Positions 10,587-18,824 of a DNA stretch of 64,000 bases are shown here, one piece after another. Location: positions 1,116,001 to 1,180,000 of the forward strand of contig NZ_JADKRS010000001.1 of the NCBI RefSeq assembly GCF_015351075.1. Direction: 5' to 3'. The position numbers were made by a program, and so were the translations under genes. The DNA comes from Clavibacter sp. VKM Ac-2873 (GTDB lineage: Bacteria; Actinomycetota; Actinomycetes; Actinomycetales; Microbacteriaceae). How positions within the stretch are numbered: position 1 is the first letter of the stretch; each line of letters opens with the position of its first letter. The notes beneath the pieces are model-generated. The model was given only the letters and a program-made list of their open reading frames with translations, had not been told where the DNA came from and searched no databases.

Positions 10587-11900
10587 TCAATGCGTGCTGC
10601 TGATGGAGACGCCCTGGCCGTGCATGAACGCCACCGGGTCGGTGGGGTTCCCGTTGATGCGGATCTCGAAGTGCTCGTGGCAGCCGGTCGAGCCGCCGGT
10701 GGTCCCGGTGAGCGCGACGGGCTGGCCCGCCACGACGTGCTGGCCGACGTGCACGAGCGTGCCGCCGTTGGCGATGTGGCCGTAGGCGGAGGAGATTCCT
10801 CCGCCGTAGTCGATCCGGAGGTAGTTGCCGTAGCCGCCGTTCCAGAACACCGCCGCGACCGTCCCCTCGTGCACGGCGTACTGCGGGGCGCCGCAGGTGT
10901 TGCCGCCCAGGACGAGGTCCTCGCCGGCGTGGAAGATCATGCGGTGGTAGATGGGGTGGAAGCGGGGGCCGTAGAAGCCGCTCGTGTGCGCCCCCGGGAG
11001 AGGAGCCGTCCAGCCGGATGCGCTGATCGCGCCCGATGACACACCGCCCGCGGCGCTGCCCTGGCTGGCGGCGAGCGCGTCGGCGTCGGCCTGGCGCTTG
11101 CGCACGCCGGCCTGGTAGTCGTCCTCGGTGGCCTCGCGGTTCTCCGACATGACCTGGAGCTTCGCGTCGGCGTCGGCCTTCTGGGCGCTCTGGTCCTCGA
11201 GCGCCTGCTCCAGGTCGGCCTGCGCCTGCGTGGCGTCCTGCAGGAGCTGGTCGGCCTTCGCCTTCAGCGCGTCGAGCTCGGTGAGGGCGACCTGCGCCTG
11301 GTCGCTCAGGGACTTCGCCGCGTTGCGGTCCTGCAGCGCGATCGCGTAGATCTGGTCCGACTTCTCGGCGACCTTGCTCATCGTGCCGAGCTTGTCGAGG
11401 AGGTCGTCCGTGCCGTCGCCCTCGCTGAGGAGGAGGGTGCCGGAGAGGTTCTGCCCGCCGGAGCGCATGAGCTGCTTGGCGAGGCCGGCCGCCTGCTCCT
11501 GCGACTTCGTCGCCTTCGCGTCCGCCGCATCGACCTTCTGCTGCAGCTGGACGGTCTCCTCGTACTTGTCGTCGGCGTCCTGCTGCGCCTTGTCGTGCTC
11601 CTCGCCGCGCTTCGTCACGAGGTCCTGCGCGTCGGTGACCTTCTGCTGGAGGGACGCGATCTCGTCGTTGATCCTCTGGACGAGCGCCTGCTGCGCCTGC
11701 TCGTCGCCGCGCGCCTTCTGCAACTCGTCCCACGAGGCGAAGGTGTCGGCGTGGGCGGGAGCGGCGATCGACCCGGTGAGGAGCACGGCGGCGACGGCGA
11801 CGATGGCCTGGAGGCTGCGGCGGCCGCGCGGGCGCGATCGCGCGGCGCCCGTGGTGCGCGTTCTCCGGAGGAGGTCGTGGTGCATGGTGATCCCGATCAT
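10587..11900 (-). CDS. Secreted M23 peptidoglycan endopeptidase with coiled coil
   Basis: A 437-residue protein: a basic N-terminus and signal peptide ending near the AHA at residue 51, a coiled coil over about 55-285, then a peptidase M23 (LytM) domain over the last ~140 residues. Zinc and catalytic residues are visible in FHAGEDLVLGG (H and D) and in GCHEHFEIR (HxH). The coiled coil aligns with that of the downstream NlpC/P60 protein (both contain NRxAxSLSDQAQVA), so the two are duplicates with different C-terminal enzymes. The C-terminus continues past HEHFEIR for about 26 residues. Starts at 11900 and 11885 are both possible; neither has a strong ribosome-binding site. Confidence 0.9.
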   Translation of the reverse strand: MIGITMHHDLLRRTRTTGAARSRPRGRRSLQAIVAVAAVLLTGSIAAPAHADTFASWDELQKARGDEQAQQALVQRINDEIASLQQKVTDAQDLVTKRGEEHDKAQQDADDKYEETVQLQQKVDAADAKATKSQEQAAGLAKQLMRSGGQNLSGTLLLSEGDGTDDLLDKLGTMSKVAEKSDQIYAIALQDRNAAKSLSDQAQVALTELDALKAKADQLLQDATQAQADLEQALEDQSAQKADADAKLQVMSENREATEDDYQAGVRKRQADADALAASQGSAAGGVSSGAISASGWTAPLPGAHTSGFYGPRFHPIYHRMIFHAGEDLVLGGNTCGAPQYAVHEGTVAAVFWNGGYGNYLRIDYGGGISSAYGHIANGGTLVHVGQHVVAGQPVALTGTTGGSTGCHEHFEIRINGNPTDPVAFMHGQGVSISSTH

Positions 11901-12240
11901 CGTGTCGCCCGGCTGGCCGGCTGTGCCTCCCTGCAGGGCCGGCGGGGAGCGCGGATCACATCCGTCACACCTTCACCGGCTCTCACAGTAGCAACGGGGT
12001 CGCGCGGCGCACAGCGCGCCGACGCGGGGATCCACGCTGGGGATCCCCTCCCCGAGGAGGGTCGAGCGAAGGCTAACCCGGCGGCAGGGCGCCTCCGGGG
12101 CAGCGCGCTGGCCGTGTCGCGAACCTGGCAGGGCGCCCGGAAGGCCCTGCGCGGCGGCTCCCGCGGGCCCCGCGCCCGCCGGCGACACGCCGCCCGATCC
12201 GCATGCCGCCGGGGGCCGGGCCGGCGCGGGGACGGCCGAT
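11901..12240. other. Intergenic stretch between M23 gene and tRNA cluster
   Basis: About 340 bp with no convincing coding frame. On the minus strand it must hold the promoter and leader of the two cell-wall hydrolase genes; a possible -10 (TACTGT) lies near 11986. I compared it with the c-di-AMP (ydaO) riboswitch seen before such genes in other Actinobacteria and found no match to its conserved blocks. Confidence 0.5.
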
Positions 12241-12270
12241 TTGAGTCCTCGCCCGGAGTGCGGTTATGCT
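12241..12270 (+). promoter_or_regulatory. Promoter for the tRNA cluster
   Basis: -35 TTGAGT at 12241-12246 and -10 TATGCT at 12265-12270 with an 18-bp spacer, ending 41 bp before the mature tRNA-Glu. This is a good vegetative-sigma match in a high-GC background. Confidence 0.7.
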
Positions 12271-12311
12271 GACGTGTCGGTTGCTGCGAGACCTGGTCCG
12301 CCAGGGCGAGC

Positions 12312-12384
12312 GGCCCCATCGTTTAGTGGCCTAGGACGGCGCCCTTTCACGGCGTTAACACGGGTTCGAATCCCGTTGGGGTCA
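12312..12384 (+). tRNA. tRNA-Glu (anticodon TTC)
   Basis: 73-base cloverleaf: acceptor stem GGCCCCA pairs with TGGGGTC, anticodon stem-loop has TTC at 12346-12348, and the T arm is CGGGTTCGAATCCCG. CCA is encoded at 12385-12387. It is first of three tRNA genes behind the 12241 promoter. Confidence 0.97.
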
Positions 12385-12408
12385 CCAGGCAATGTGATCG
12401 ACATGCAA

Positions 12409-12482
12409 GGCCCTGTAGCGCAGCTGGTTAGCGTGCCGCCCTGTCACGGCGGAGGTCGCGGGTTCAAGTCCCGTCAGGGTCG
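12409..12482 (+). tRNA. tRNA-Asp (anticodon GTC)
   Basis: 74-base cloverleaf: acceptor GGCCCTG with CAGGGTC, anticodon GTC at 12443-12445 in loop CTGTCAC, T arm CGGGTTCAAGTCCCG. CCA is encoded (12483-12485). It begins 24 bases after tRNA-Glu, so it is cotranscribed. Confidence 0.97.
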
Positions 12483-12493
12483 CCACGGATATG

Positions 12494-12515
12494 AGCCCTC
12501 TCTCACGAGAGGGCT
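12494..12515 (+). terminator. Hairpin after tRNA-Asp
   Basis: Inverted repeat AGCCCTCTC / GAGAGGGCT (9 bp) with loop TCAC, followed by TCTGT. It lies between tRNA-Asp and tRNA-Phe, so it may end the Glu-Asp transcript; it could also be a processing signal within a three-tRNA transcript. Confidence 0.7.
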
Positions 12516-12554
12516 TCTGTCCGATGTGGGCGTCTTCTCGCAAGCCGCCCGCTC

Positions 12555-12627
12555 GCCTGGGTAGCTCAGTTGGTAGAGCGTTCGACTGAAAATCGAAAGG
12601 TCCGCGGATCGACGCCGCGTCCAGGCA
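12555..12627 (+). tRNA. tRNA-Phe (anticodon GAA)
   Basis: 73-base cloverleaf: acceptor GCCTGGG with TCCAGGC (terminal G-T pair), D arm GCTCAGTTGGTAGAGC, anticodon GAA at 12588-12590, encoded CCA at 12628-12630. The T loop reads ATCGACG, so position 54 is A instead of the near-universal T; stem CGCGG/CCGCG is perfect. Confidence 0.96.
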
Positions 12628-12682
12628 CCATCCGCCGGTCCCCGTCCTCGACGGCAGGGCCGGCGTCGTCGTTCCCGCCCCG

Positions 12683-13231
12683 TCACGGCGGCCCGTCTCC
12701 GGCGTCGGACGCGAGCGCCGCCTCGAAGGCCGCGAGCACCGCGTCCGAGAACAGGACGAAGCGCACCAGCTCGAGGCCGTCGCCCGCTCCGTCGTCGAGC
12801 GCCGCGCGCACCGCGGCCACCGCCACGCGCGCCGCGTCGTCGACCGGCCAGCCGTAGACGCCGGCGGAGACCGCGGGGAAGGCGACGCTGCGGATCCCCA
12901 ACGCCTGGGCCACCTCGATCGACCGGCGGTACGCGCTCGCGAGCACCGCGGTGCGGTCGTCGGACGCCGACCAGACGGGTCCGACCGTGTGGATCACGTG
13001 GCGCGCGACCAGGCGGAAGCCCGGGGTCGCGATCGCGTCGCCGGCGGGGAGGCCGTCGGGCAGCTCCTCCGCGCGGATGCGGCGGCACGCAGCGAGCAGC
13101 TCGGGGCCGGCCGCGCGGTGGATCGCGCCGTCCACTCCCCCGCCGCCGAGGAGCGACGAGTTCGCCGCGTCCACGATCGCGTCGACGTCCTGCCGGGTGA
13201 TGTCGCCGCGCACGGCCTCGAGCTCGGTCAT
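12683..13231 (-). CDS. Macrodomain protein (O-acetyl-ADP-ribose deacetylase type)
   Basis: A 182-residue single macrodomain. Signatures: [20 protein letters not shown] (adenine and ribose binding), [16 protein letters not shown] (catalytic loop with the GGGGVDGAI motif), [16 protein letters not shown], and [15 protein letters not shown] (phosphate loop). These are the motifs of the YmdB/MacroD-type hydrolases that remove O-acetyl-ADP-ribose or mono-ADP-ribose; Asn and Asp of the active site are present. It is a standalone gene converging on the tRNA-Phe gene, with no toxin gene beside it, so a housekeeping ADP-ribose role is more likely than an antitoxin. Confidence 0.92.
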   Translation of the reverse strand: MTELEAVRGDITRQDVDAIVDAANSSLLGGGGVDGAIHRAAGPELLAACRRIRAEELPDGLPAGDAIATPGFRLVARHVIHTVGPVWSASDDRTAVLASAYRRSIEVAQALGIRSVAFPAVSAGVYGWPVDDAARVAVAAVRAALDDGAGDGLELVRFVLFSDAVLAAFEAALASDAGDGPP

Positions 13232-13277
13232 GGATCCAGCCTGGCCCGGCGGCGACGCGGCGTGCGGACGACCCGGG

Positions 13278-14441
13278 TCAGCTCCGCGCGGCGTCCGCGG
13301 CGGCGGGGGCGCGACCGGCCGTCAGCCAGCGCGGGCCCTCGAGCATCCAGCGCAGCCGGGAGCCCAGGACCGCGGCGCCGATGATCCGGCTCGCGACCAC
13401 GACGGGGACCAGCAGCGCGATCGGCAGGATCGCGCCCCACAGCTGCGTGTGCTGTTGCAGGGCGGGCACGACGCCCGTCGCCTTGAGGGCGGCGCTCAGC
13501 GCGGAGACGATGAAGATGTGGAAGACGTACACCGGCAGCGTCTGGCGCCCGACCCAGCGCAGCGCCCGGGCGAGCGGGTTCGCCATGCCGACGACCGCGA
13601 GGACCTGGTTGCTCGCGACCAGGGCGACCGCCGCGATCGCGAAGGTCAGGATCAGGCCGTTCCCCGTGGCGCGCAGGGCGGCGAAGACGCCGACGTACGC
13701 GAGGACCGCGACGACCGCCGAGAGGCGCGTCGCGCGGCGCATGAGCGACAGCCATGCATCGCGTCCGACGACGCCCGCGTAGAACCACACGAGGTTCGCC
13801 GCGATGGAGCTGAGCTTGACCGCGTCCATCGGCTCGGTGAGGAGGCCCGCCGTCAGCGGCTTGAGGAGCGGTGCGGCGGCCGCCAGCGCGGCGAAGGGGA
13901 TCAGCGCCCACGCCCGGCGATCGCCGAGCAGGCGCGTGCACGCCCACGCCACGAGGAAGAACACGGGCAGCGCCCAGAGGTACCAGTACGAGGTGGGCAG
14001 GACGAGGCTGAGCGCGAGCTCCCCCGGCGTCGGCGCCGCGCCGCCGCCGCGCGCCTGCGGCACGAAGAGGCGCGCGAGGAACAGCAGCGTCCAGATGGCG
14101 TAGACGGAGGAGATGCCGAGGGTCCGTCCGCGGGTCTGCCCCAGCGGACGCTCCACGGCGCGCATCGCGAGGAAGCCGGAGATGAAGAAGAACAGCGGCA
14201 TGCGCAGCGGCGCGAACGCGGAGCTGACGTCCCACCAGAGGGCCGCGGCGCCCTCGTTGACCTCGTTCTCGTACATGAGGGAGAGGTGCAGGAGGACGAC
14301 GAGGACCATGCACGCGCCTTTGCCGGCGTCGATCCACTCGAAGCGGGGACGATCGGCGGCCGTGGCGGCGGCAGCAGGGGCGGGGCGGATGACGGGGTTC
14401 GCGCGCGCGCGGGCGCGCGGTCGCATGGAGGGGAGGGCCAT
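13278..14441 (-). CDS. Acyltransferase 3 family membrane protein
   Basis: A 387-residue protein with about ten hydrophobic segments. The N-terminal [20 protein letters not shown] contains the family pattern of Asp-...-Lys-Gly-...-Met followed by His, the presumed catalytic region of acyltransferase 3 (OafA/NodX-like) proteins, and [19 protein letters not shown] is the next conserved block. Such proteins move acetyl or other acyl groups onto extracellular sugars or lipids. No acceptor can be read from the sequence, though an EPS locus lies 6 kb away. The ATG at 14441 puts the first membrane segment at about residue 42. It is divergent from the GH15 gene. Confidence 0.85.
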   Translation of the reverse strand: MALPSMRPRARARANPVIRPAPAAAATAADRPRFEWIDAGKGACMVLVVLLHLSLMYENEVNEGAAALWWDVSSAFAPLRMPLFFFISGFLAMRAVERPLGQTRGRTLGISSVYAIWTLLFLARLFVPQARGGGAAPTPGELALSLVLPTSYWYLWALPVFFLVAWACTRLLGDRRAWALIPFAALAAAAPLLKPLTAGLLTEPMDAVKLSSIAANLVWFYAGVVGRDAWLSLMRRATRLSAVVAVLAYVGVFAALRATGNGLILTFAIAAVALVASNQVLAVVGMANPLARALRWVGRQTLPVYVFHIFIVSALSAALKATGVVPALQQHTQLWGAILPIALLVPVVVASRIIGAAVLGSRLRWMLEGPRWLTAGRAPAAADAARS

Positions 14442-14799
14442 GGCTCTTCTCTGATGCGCCGACGAGGGGTCGGGTAGCCCGTGCGAGCGGCGCGGTGTTC
14501 GGGTCCGGTGATCGTATCCCCGGCCCACGCCGGCGCGCGTCCCCCCGAGAGGGGCACGACGCGGGGGACCCGCGCGGACGACGCTGTCCGACGGGCCGCG
14601 ACCGGAACCGTTCGGGTGGGCTCCGGGCACATCAGGGAGATTCGGAGCCCGAAGGAGTCCGGATGGGACGGCTCGGCGCTCCGGGCGGCGCTCTCGGCGG
14701 GCTGCCCTGTCCGCGGCCGGACGACGGCCCGGTCGCCGGGAGGCCACCCGGGGATACTGGAGGGGTCGGTGCCCTCCTGCCGGCATCGACAGGAGTCCC
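14442..14799. other. Divergent promoter region between acyltransferase and GH15 genes
   Basis: 358 bp with no credible gene. GATACT at 14753-14758 is a possible -10 for the GH15 gene, with no clear -35. A TATC-containing stretch around 14515 could serve the acyltransferase gene. No strong palindrome seen. Confidence 0.4.
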
Positions 14800-16635
14800 A
14801 TGTCCCAGCCCGCATCCCGCCCCGCCCCCGAGCGCACCGACGGCTACGTCGCGCTCCGCAGCTACGCCGCCATCGGGGACGGGCGCACCGTCGCGCTCAT
14901 CGCGGAGGACGGCGACATCGACTGGCTCCCGCTCCCGAACCTGCACACGCCGCCCGCGTTCGCCGCGATCCTCGACGCCCCGCACGGCGGCCGGATCACG
15001 CTGCGTCCGGACGAGGACTTCGAGGTGACGCGCGCCTACGTGCCCGGCACCAACGTGCTGACCACCACGTTCACGACCGCGTCCGGCAGCGCGCGCGTCA
15101 CCGACGCCCTCGTGACGGGCGTCGCCGGGCGGCTGCCGTGGTCCGAGCTCGGGCGCCGGATCGACGGGATCTCGGGCGAGGTGGCCATGAGCTGGCTCGT
15201 CGCGCCGGGCACGGCGCTCGGCACGTCCTCCCCCTGGGTGCAGGCGACGCACAACGGCCCCGTGATCCGCGTGGACGGCGTGACCCTCGCGGTCGTCGGC
15301 CTCGACCACGGGCCCGCCGAGCCCGGGACCCAGTCGCTGTCCGGCGCGTTCACGACGACGGAGGGATCGCGCCACGTCCTCACGATGGTGGGGACCGAGC
15401 GGGAGCCCGTGCGGATCCCGAACCCGGAGATCGTCGACGAGGGCATCGACCGCACCATCCGCAACTGGGAGGGCTGGAGCGCCGAGTTCCGGTACGACGG
15501 CGAGTGGGCGGACGCCGTGCAGCGCAGCGCGCTCGCGCTCAAGCTGCTCGTGCACGCGCCGACCGGATCCATCGCCGCGGCCGCGACGACCTCGCTCCCC
15601 GAGCGGATGGGCGGCGGCAAGAACTGGGACTACCGCTTCGCCTGGGTGCGCGACCTCGCCTACACGGTGAACGCGCTGGTGAGGTTCGGGCTCCGCGAGG
15701 AGACGCACGCGGCGGTGTCGTGGATGCTCCGCACGATCCGCGACAACGGCCCCGAGCTCCACGTCTTCTACTCGCTCGAGGGCGGCGTGCCCGAGGGCAG
15801 CGCGAACCCGGAGGTGCCGGGCTGGCGCGGCGTGGGGCCCGTCGTGGACGGCAACGACGCGCAGTCGCAGCTGCAGCTGGGCGTGTTCGGCGACCTGTTC
15901 GACGTGGTGCGCACGTACGTCCGCGACGGCAACGTGCTCGACGCCGACACCGGCCGGCTGCTCGCGACCTTCGCCGACCGGACGTGCGACATGTGGCAGA
16001 AGCGCGACGCCGGCATGTGGGAGCTCGAGGACGAGCAGCACTACACGACCTCGAAGCTCGGCTGCTGGCAGGCGCTCGACTGCGCCGTCGAGCTCGCGGA
16101 GCTCGGGCAGATCCCCGGGGTGCCGGACCGGTGGCGGGCCGAGCGCGACCGGATCCGCACCTGGGTCGAGGAGGAGTGCTGGGACGAGGGTCGCGGCGCG
16201 TACGTCATGCACCCGGGCAGCCAGCGGCTCGACGCGAGCATCCTGCTGCACTCGATCTCCGGCTTCGACCGCGGCGAGCGCATGTCCCGCACGCTCGACG
16301 CGCTGCGCTCGGAGCTCGGCCGCGGGCCGCTCCTGTACCGCTACTCCGGCATGCCGGAGGAGGAGGGCACCTTCGTCGCGTGCGGGTTCTGGATGGCGGG
16401 CGCGCTCGCCTGCGTCGGCCGCATGGACGAGGCGCGGGAGCTCATGGACCAGCTGGTCGCGCTCGGCAACGACGTCGGCCTGTACTCCGAGATGATCGAC
16501 GCCGACGACGACGCGTTCCTCGGCAACCTGCCGCAGGGGCTCAGCCACCTCGCGCTGGTGAGCGCGGCGCTGACGATCCACGAGCTGTCGGGCGGGCGCA
16601 AGCGCTCGACCCGGACGCCGCGCGCGAAGCGGTAG
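14800..16635 (+). CDS. Glycoside hydrolase family 15 (glucoamylase/trehalase type)
   Basis: A 611-residue cytosolic (no signal peptide) GH15 protein: an N-terminal beta-sandwich up to about residue 230, then an (alpha/alpha)6 barrel. Catalytic-barrel landmarks are GGGKNWDYRFAWVRDLAY, the acid region WVEEECWDEGRGAYV, and LYSEMIDADDDAFLGNLPQG with the second catalytic Glu. Family members of this length in Actinobacteria act on alpha-glucans, malto-oligosaccharides or trehalose; a subset are trehalases, and the substrate cannot be told here. The C-terminus is basic. The ATG is preceded by AGGAG. Confidence 0.88.
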   Translation: MSQPASRPAPERTDGYVALRSYAAIGDGRTVALIAEDGDIDWLPLPNLHTPPAFAAILDAPHGGRITLRPDEDFEVTRAYVPGTNVLTTTFTTASGSARVTDALVTGVAGRLPWSELGRRIDGISGEVAMSWLVAPGTALGTSSPWVQATHNGPVIRVDGVTLAVVGLDHGPAEPGTQSLSGAFTTTEGSRHVLTMVGTEREPVRIPNPEIVDEGIDRTIRNWEGWSAEFRYDGEWADAVQRSALALKLLVHAPTGSIAAAATTSLPERMGGGKNWDYRFAWVRDLAYTVNALVRFGLREETHAAVSWMLRTIRDNGPELHVFYSLEGGVPEGSANPEVPGWRGVGPVVDGNDAQSQLQLGVFGDLFDVVRTYVRDGNVLDADTGRLLATFADRTCDMWQKRDAGMWELEDEQHYTTSKLGCWQALDCAVELAELGQIPGVPDRWRAERDRIRTWVEEECWDEGRGAYVMHPGSQRLDASILLHSISGFDRGERMSRTLDALRSELGRGPLLYRYSGMPEEEGTFVACGFWMAGALACVGRMDEARELMDQLVALGNDVGLYSEMIDADDDAFLGNLPQGLSHLALVSAALTIHELSGGRKRSTRTPRAKR

Positions 16636-16676
16636 CAGGGGGCGGTAGCGAGCGGCGGTGACGGGCGCAGCGCGGC

Positions 16677-17417
16677 CTAGGCGCGCGGGTGGAGCGGACC
16701 GGCGAACTCCGTGCGGACGCCGCGGGAGAACAGCACGGAGTCGGGCGCGCGGTCGACGACGCCCGGGAGGCCCGCGGCCGCGACCAGCTCGTCGTCGAGG
16801 TCCACCAGCTCGGCGCGCTGCAGGGTCCACGCGTCGTGCGTGTTCGGCCAGTAGCGCGTGACCCCGCCACGGGCCACGTGCATGCCCCAGCGGGCGGTGA
16901 GGAAGTCGGCGAGCGGATCCCCCTCCACCTCCTCGCCGAGCGGGCGCACGGACAGGCGCGACGCCGGGCGGGAGCCCGTGTGCCGGCGGGACGTGTAGGT
17001 GATGACGCCGTCGCGCTCCTCGTGCGTCATCGACGCCCACATGTACGGCAGGCCGAGGCCCACGCGGGCGCCGATCGTGGGCAGGAGCTTCGCGGCCTCG
17101 AGCGAGCGGAAGACCACGCCGCGGCGGCCGTCGTCGCCGACGCTGTAGAGCCGCACGTTGAGCTCGGCGAAGGTGCCGGCCCACGGCACGGCGGGCAGCG
17201 GCGGGAACGCGCTGCGGGACAGGACGAACGGGATGAGGCCGACCCAGCTGGATCCGTCGTGGACGTCGGGGCGCGTGCCCGGCGGCAGGAGCGGGGCGAC
17301 GAGCGCCGGATCCACGCGCCAGTGGACGAAGGCGAGGTCGCTCCAGACCTGGCGGATGACCGCGCGGCCGGGGAGGTCGGGGGCGACGGCGGAGACGGGA
17401 TCCGCGGGGCGGGTCAT
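16677..17417 (-). CDS. DUF2071 (YqjF-like) protein
   Basis: A 246-residue protein matching the DUF2071/YqjF family: a start of WSDLAFVHWRVDPALVAPLL then PPGTRPDVHDGSSWVGLIPF, followed by ELNVRLY and a Tyr/Ser-rich acetoacetate-decarboxylase-like beta core. No enzymatic activity is established for the family. Its ATG overlaps the marR stop (ATGA, 17414-17417), so it is co-expressed with the MarR regulator and presumably under its control. Confidence 0.82.
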   Translation of the reverse strand: MTRPADPVSAVAPDLPGRAVIRQVWSDLAFVHWRVDPALVAPLLPPGTRPDVHDGSSWVGLIPFVLSRSAFPPLPAVPWAGTFAELNVRLYSVGDDGRRGVVFRSLEAAKLLPTIGARVGLGLPYMWASMTHEERDGVITYTSRRHTGSRPASRLSVRPLGEEVEGDPLADFLTARWGMHVARGGVTRYWPNTHDAWTLQRAELVDLDDELVAAAGLPGVVDRAPDSVLFSRGVRTEFAGPLHPRA

Positions 17418-17926
17418 CGGGCGCGCCCCGGGGATGCGGCGGTCTCGGCGGACGCCGCGGGCGCGCCGGCGGCGGCATGGGCGTCGGCGTCGGCGTCAGG
17501 AGCGGCGGGCGCCGGCCGGCCGGCGGCGCGGATCACGTCGATGAGGCCCCGGCGCATCTCCTCCGAGCGGGCGAGCTCGGGGACGACGTCCTGCTCGAGG
17601 GCCTGCGCGCGCTCCCAGGCGTCGGCGCCGGCCGCGGTGCGGGCGACGACGTGGCGGCGGCGGTCGGCCGGGTCCGGGGCGCGGGACACGAGCCCCTCCC
17701 GCTCCAGCCGCTCGAGCGTGCGCGACATGGTCTGCGTCTCGACGTGCGCGGAGCGGGCGAGCTGGATCTGGCTGAGCGGCCCGTCGCGCAGCAGGTGCAG
17801 CGCGATGAGGCCCGCGTGCGTGACGCCGAGGGTCGTGAGCGCCTCCGACCACGCGTGCTCGACCGCGCGCGCGGCCGTGGACAGCAGCCGCCCCGTGGGC
17901 CAGCTGGCGAGCTCGTCGTCCTGCAT
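17414..17926 (-). CDS. MarR-family transcriptional regulator
   Basis: A 170-residue winged-helix repressor. The helix-turn-helix is around residues 52-75 (LSQIQLARSAHVETQTMSRT), followed by LERLEREGLVSRAPDPADRR, the wing with the conserved Asp-Arg-Arg. The Ala/Pro/Asp-rich C-terminus is low complexity. It is divergent from the TspO-like gene, with a perfect 10-bp inverted repeat in the 79-bp gap, and is followed by the DUF2071 gene with a 4-base overlap. Autoregulation through that site is likely. ATG at 17926 is preceded by GGAGAGG. Confidence 0.9.
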   Translation of the reverse strand: MQDDELASWPTGRLLSTAARAVEHAWSEALTTLGVTHAGLIALHLLRDGPLSQIQLARSAHVETQTMSRTLERLEREGLVSRAPDPADRRRHVVARTAAGADAWERAQALEQDVVPELARSEEMRRGLIDVIRAAGRPAPAAPDADADAHAAAGAPAASAETAASPGRAR

Positions 17927-17950
17927 CGCACCTCTCCTGCTACAGTTATC

Positions 17951-17979
17951 GTCAGCAGGCTTACTATCCGCCTGCTGAC
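17951..17979. promoter_or_regulatory. MarR operator (10-bp inverted repeat)
   Basis: GTCAGCAGGC at 17951-17960 and its exact complement GCCTGCTGAC at 17970-17979, separated by TTACTATCC. It lies between the divergent marR (start 17926) and TspO-like (start 18006) genes and covers a TACTAT -10-like element, as expected for an autoregulatory MarR site controlling both directions. Confidence 0.8.
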
Positions 17980-18005
17980 ATTCCCATCGTAGAGGAGCAG
18001 GCCGC

Positions 18006-18824
18006 ATGGGCACCGTGAAGGACATCGTCCGCCAGATCGTCGTCATCTCGAGCATGGCGTTCGCCGTCATCGGCTCCGCGTTCGGCTCGGGCGCGTTCAG
18101 CGACCGCAGCATCCAGGACGCGTCGAGCGGCGCCCTCAGCGCGAGCTACACGCCCGTCGCCCCGGACGGCCCCGCGTTCTCGATCTGGAGCGTCATCTAC
18201 CTCGGGCTCGTCGCGTACACGATCTGGCAGGCGCTCCCGGCGCAGCGCGCCGACGCGCGCCAGCGCCGGGTCGGCTACCCCGTCGCCGTGACCCTCGTGC
18301 TCAACGCCGCGTGGATCCTCACGGCCCAGGCCGGGGCCCTCGTGCTCAGCGGCGTGGTCATCGTCGCGCTGCTCGTGACGCTCATCTGGGTCTTCCGCGC
18401 GCTGATGGCCACGCGGCCCGGGAACGCGGTGGAGGGGGTCGTGCTCGACGGCACGATGGGCCTCTACCTCGGCTGGGTGAGCGTCGCGACGATCGCGAAC
18501 ATCACCTCGATCCTCACGGCGTCCGGGTTCCGGCCGGGCACGACGGGGCGCGACGCCTGGGCGGTCGCGCTGCTCGCGGTCGCGGGCCTCGTCGGCGTCC
18601 TGCTGGCGCTCCGCGACGGCGGGCGGCTCGCGCCCTCCGCGGCGATCGCCTGGGGCCTCGCGTGGGTCGCCGTCGGACGCCTCACGGGCGAGCTGCTGTC
18701 GACGCCGGCCGCCGTGGCGGCGCTCGTGGCGGCCGCCGCGGTCGTCGTGGTGACGCTCGTCGCGCGCGTCCGCGCCGGGTGGACCGGACGCGTCGCGGCG
18801 CGGCCGGCCGTCGCCGCCCGCTAG
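18006..18824 (+). CDS. TspO/MBR-like (tryptophan-rich sensory) membrane protein
   Basis: A 272-residue membrane protein with about seven hydrophobic segments. AFSIWSVIYLGLVAYTIWQA and LVLNAAWILTAQAG match the tryptophan-rich sensory/TspO fold (the FxxxWxxIY and NxxW patterns), in the longer form with extra C-terminal segments found in Actinobacteria. TspO proteins bind porphyrins and relate to oxidative stress, but ligand specificity cannot be inferred here. It is divergent from a MarR gene and probably repressed by it. A GGAGCAGG element precedes the ATG. It converges with the SDR gene (4-base overlap of ends). Confidence 0.78.
   Translation: MGTVKDIVRQIVVISSMAFAVIGSAFGSGAFSDRSIQDASSGALSASYTPVAPDGPAFSIWSVIYLGLVAYTIWQALPAQRADARQRRVGYPVAVTLVLNAAWILTAQAGALVLSGVVIVALLVTLIWVFRALMATRPGNAVEGVVLDGTMGLYLGWVSVATIANITSILTASGFRPGTTGRDAWAVALLAVAGLVGVLLALRDGGRLAPSAAIAWGLAWVAVGRLTGELLSTPAAVAALVAAAAVVVVTLVARVRAGWTGRVAARPAVAAR

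Noticed and set aside
11901..12240. Possible c-di-AMP (ydaO) riboswitch before the cell-wall hydrolase genes
   Set aside because: Such riboswitches precede similar genes elsewhere, but the conserved blocks are not found here.
12312..12627. tRNA cluster as an integration site
   Set aside because: No partial tRNA repeat or integrase gene occurs nearby, and the following genes look native.
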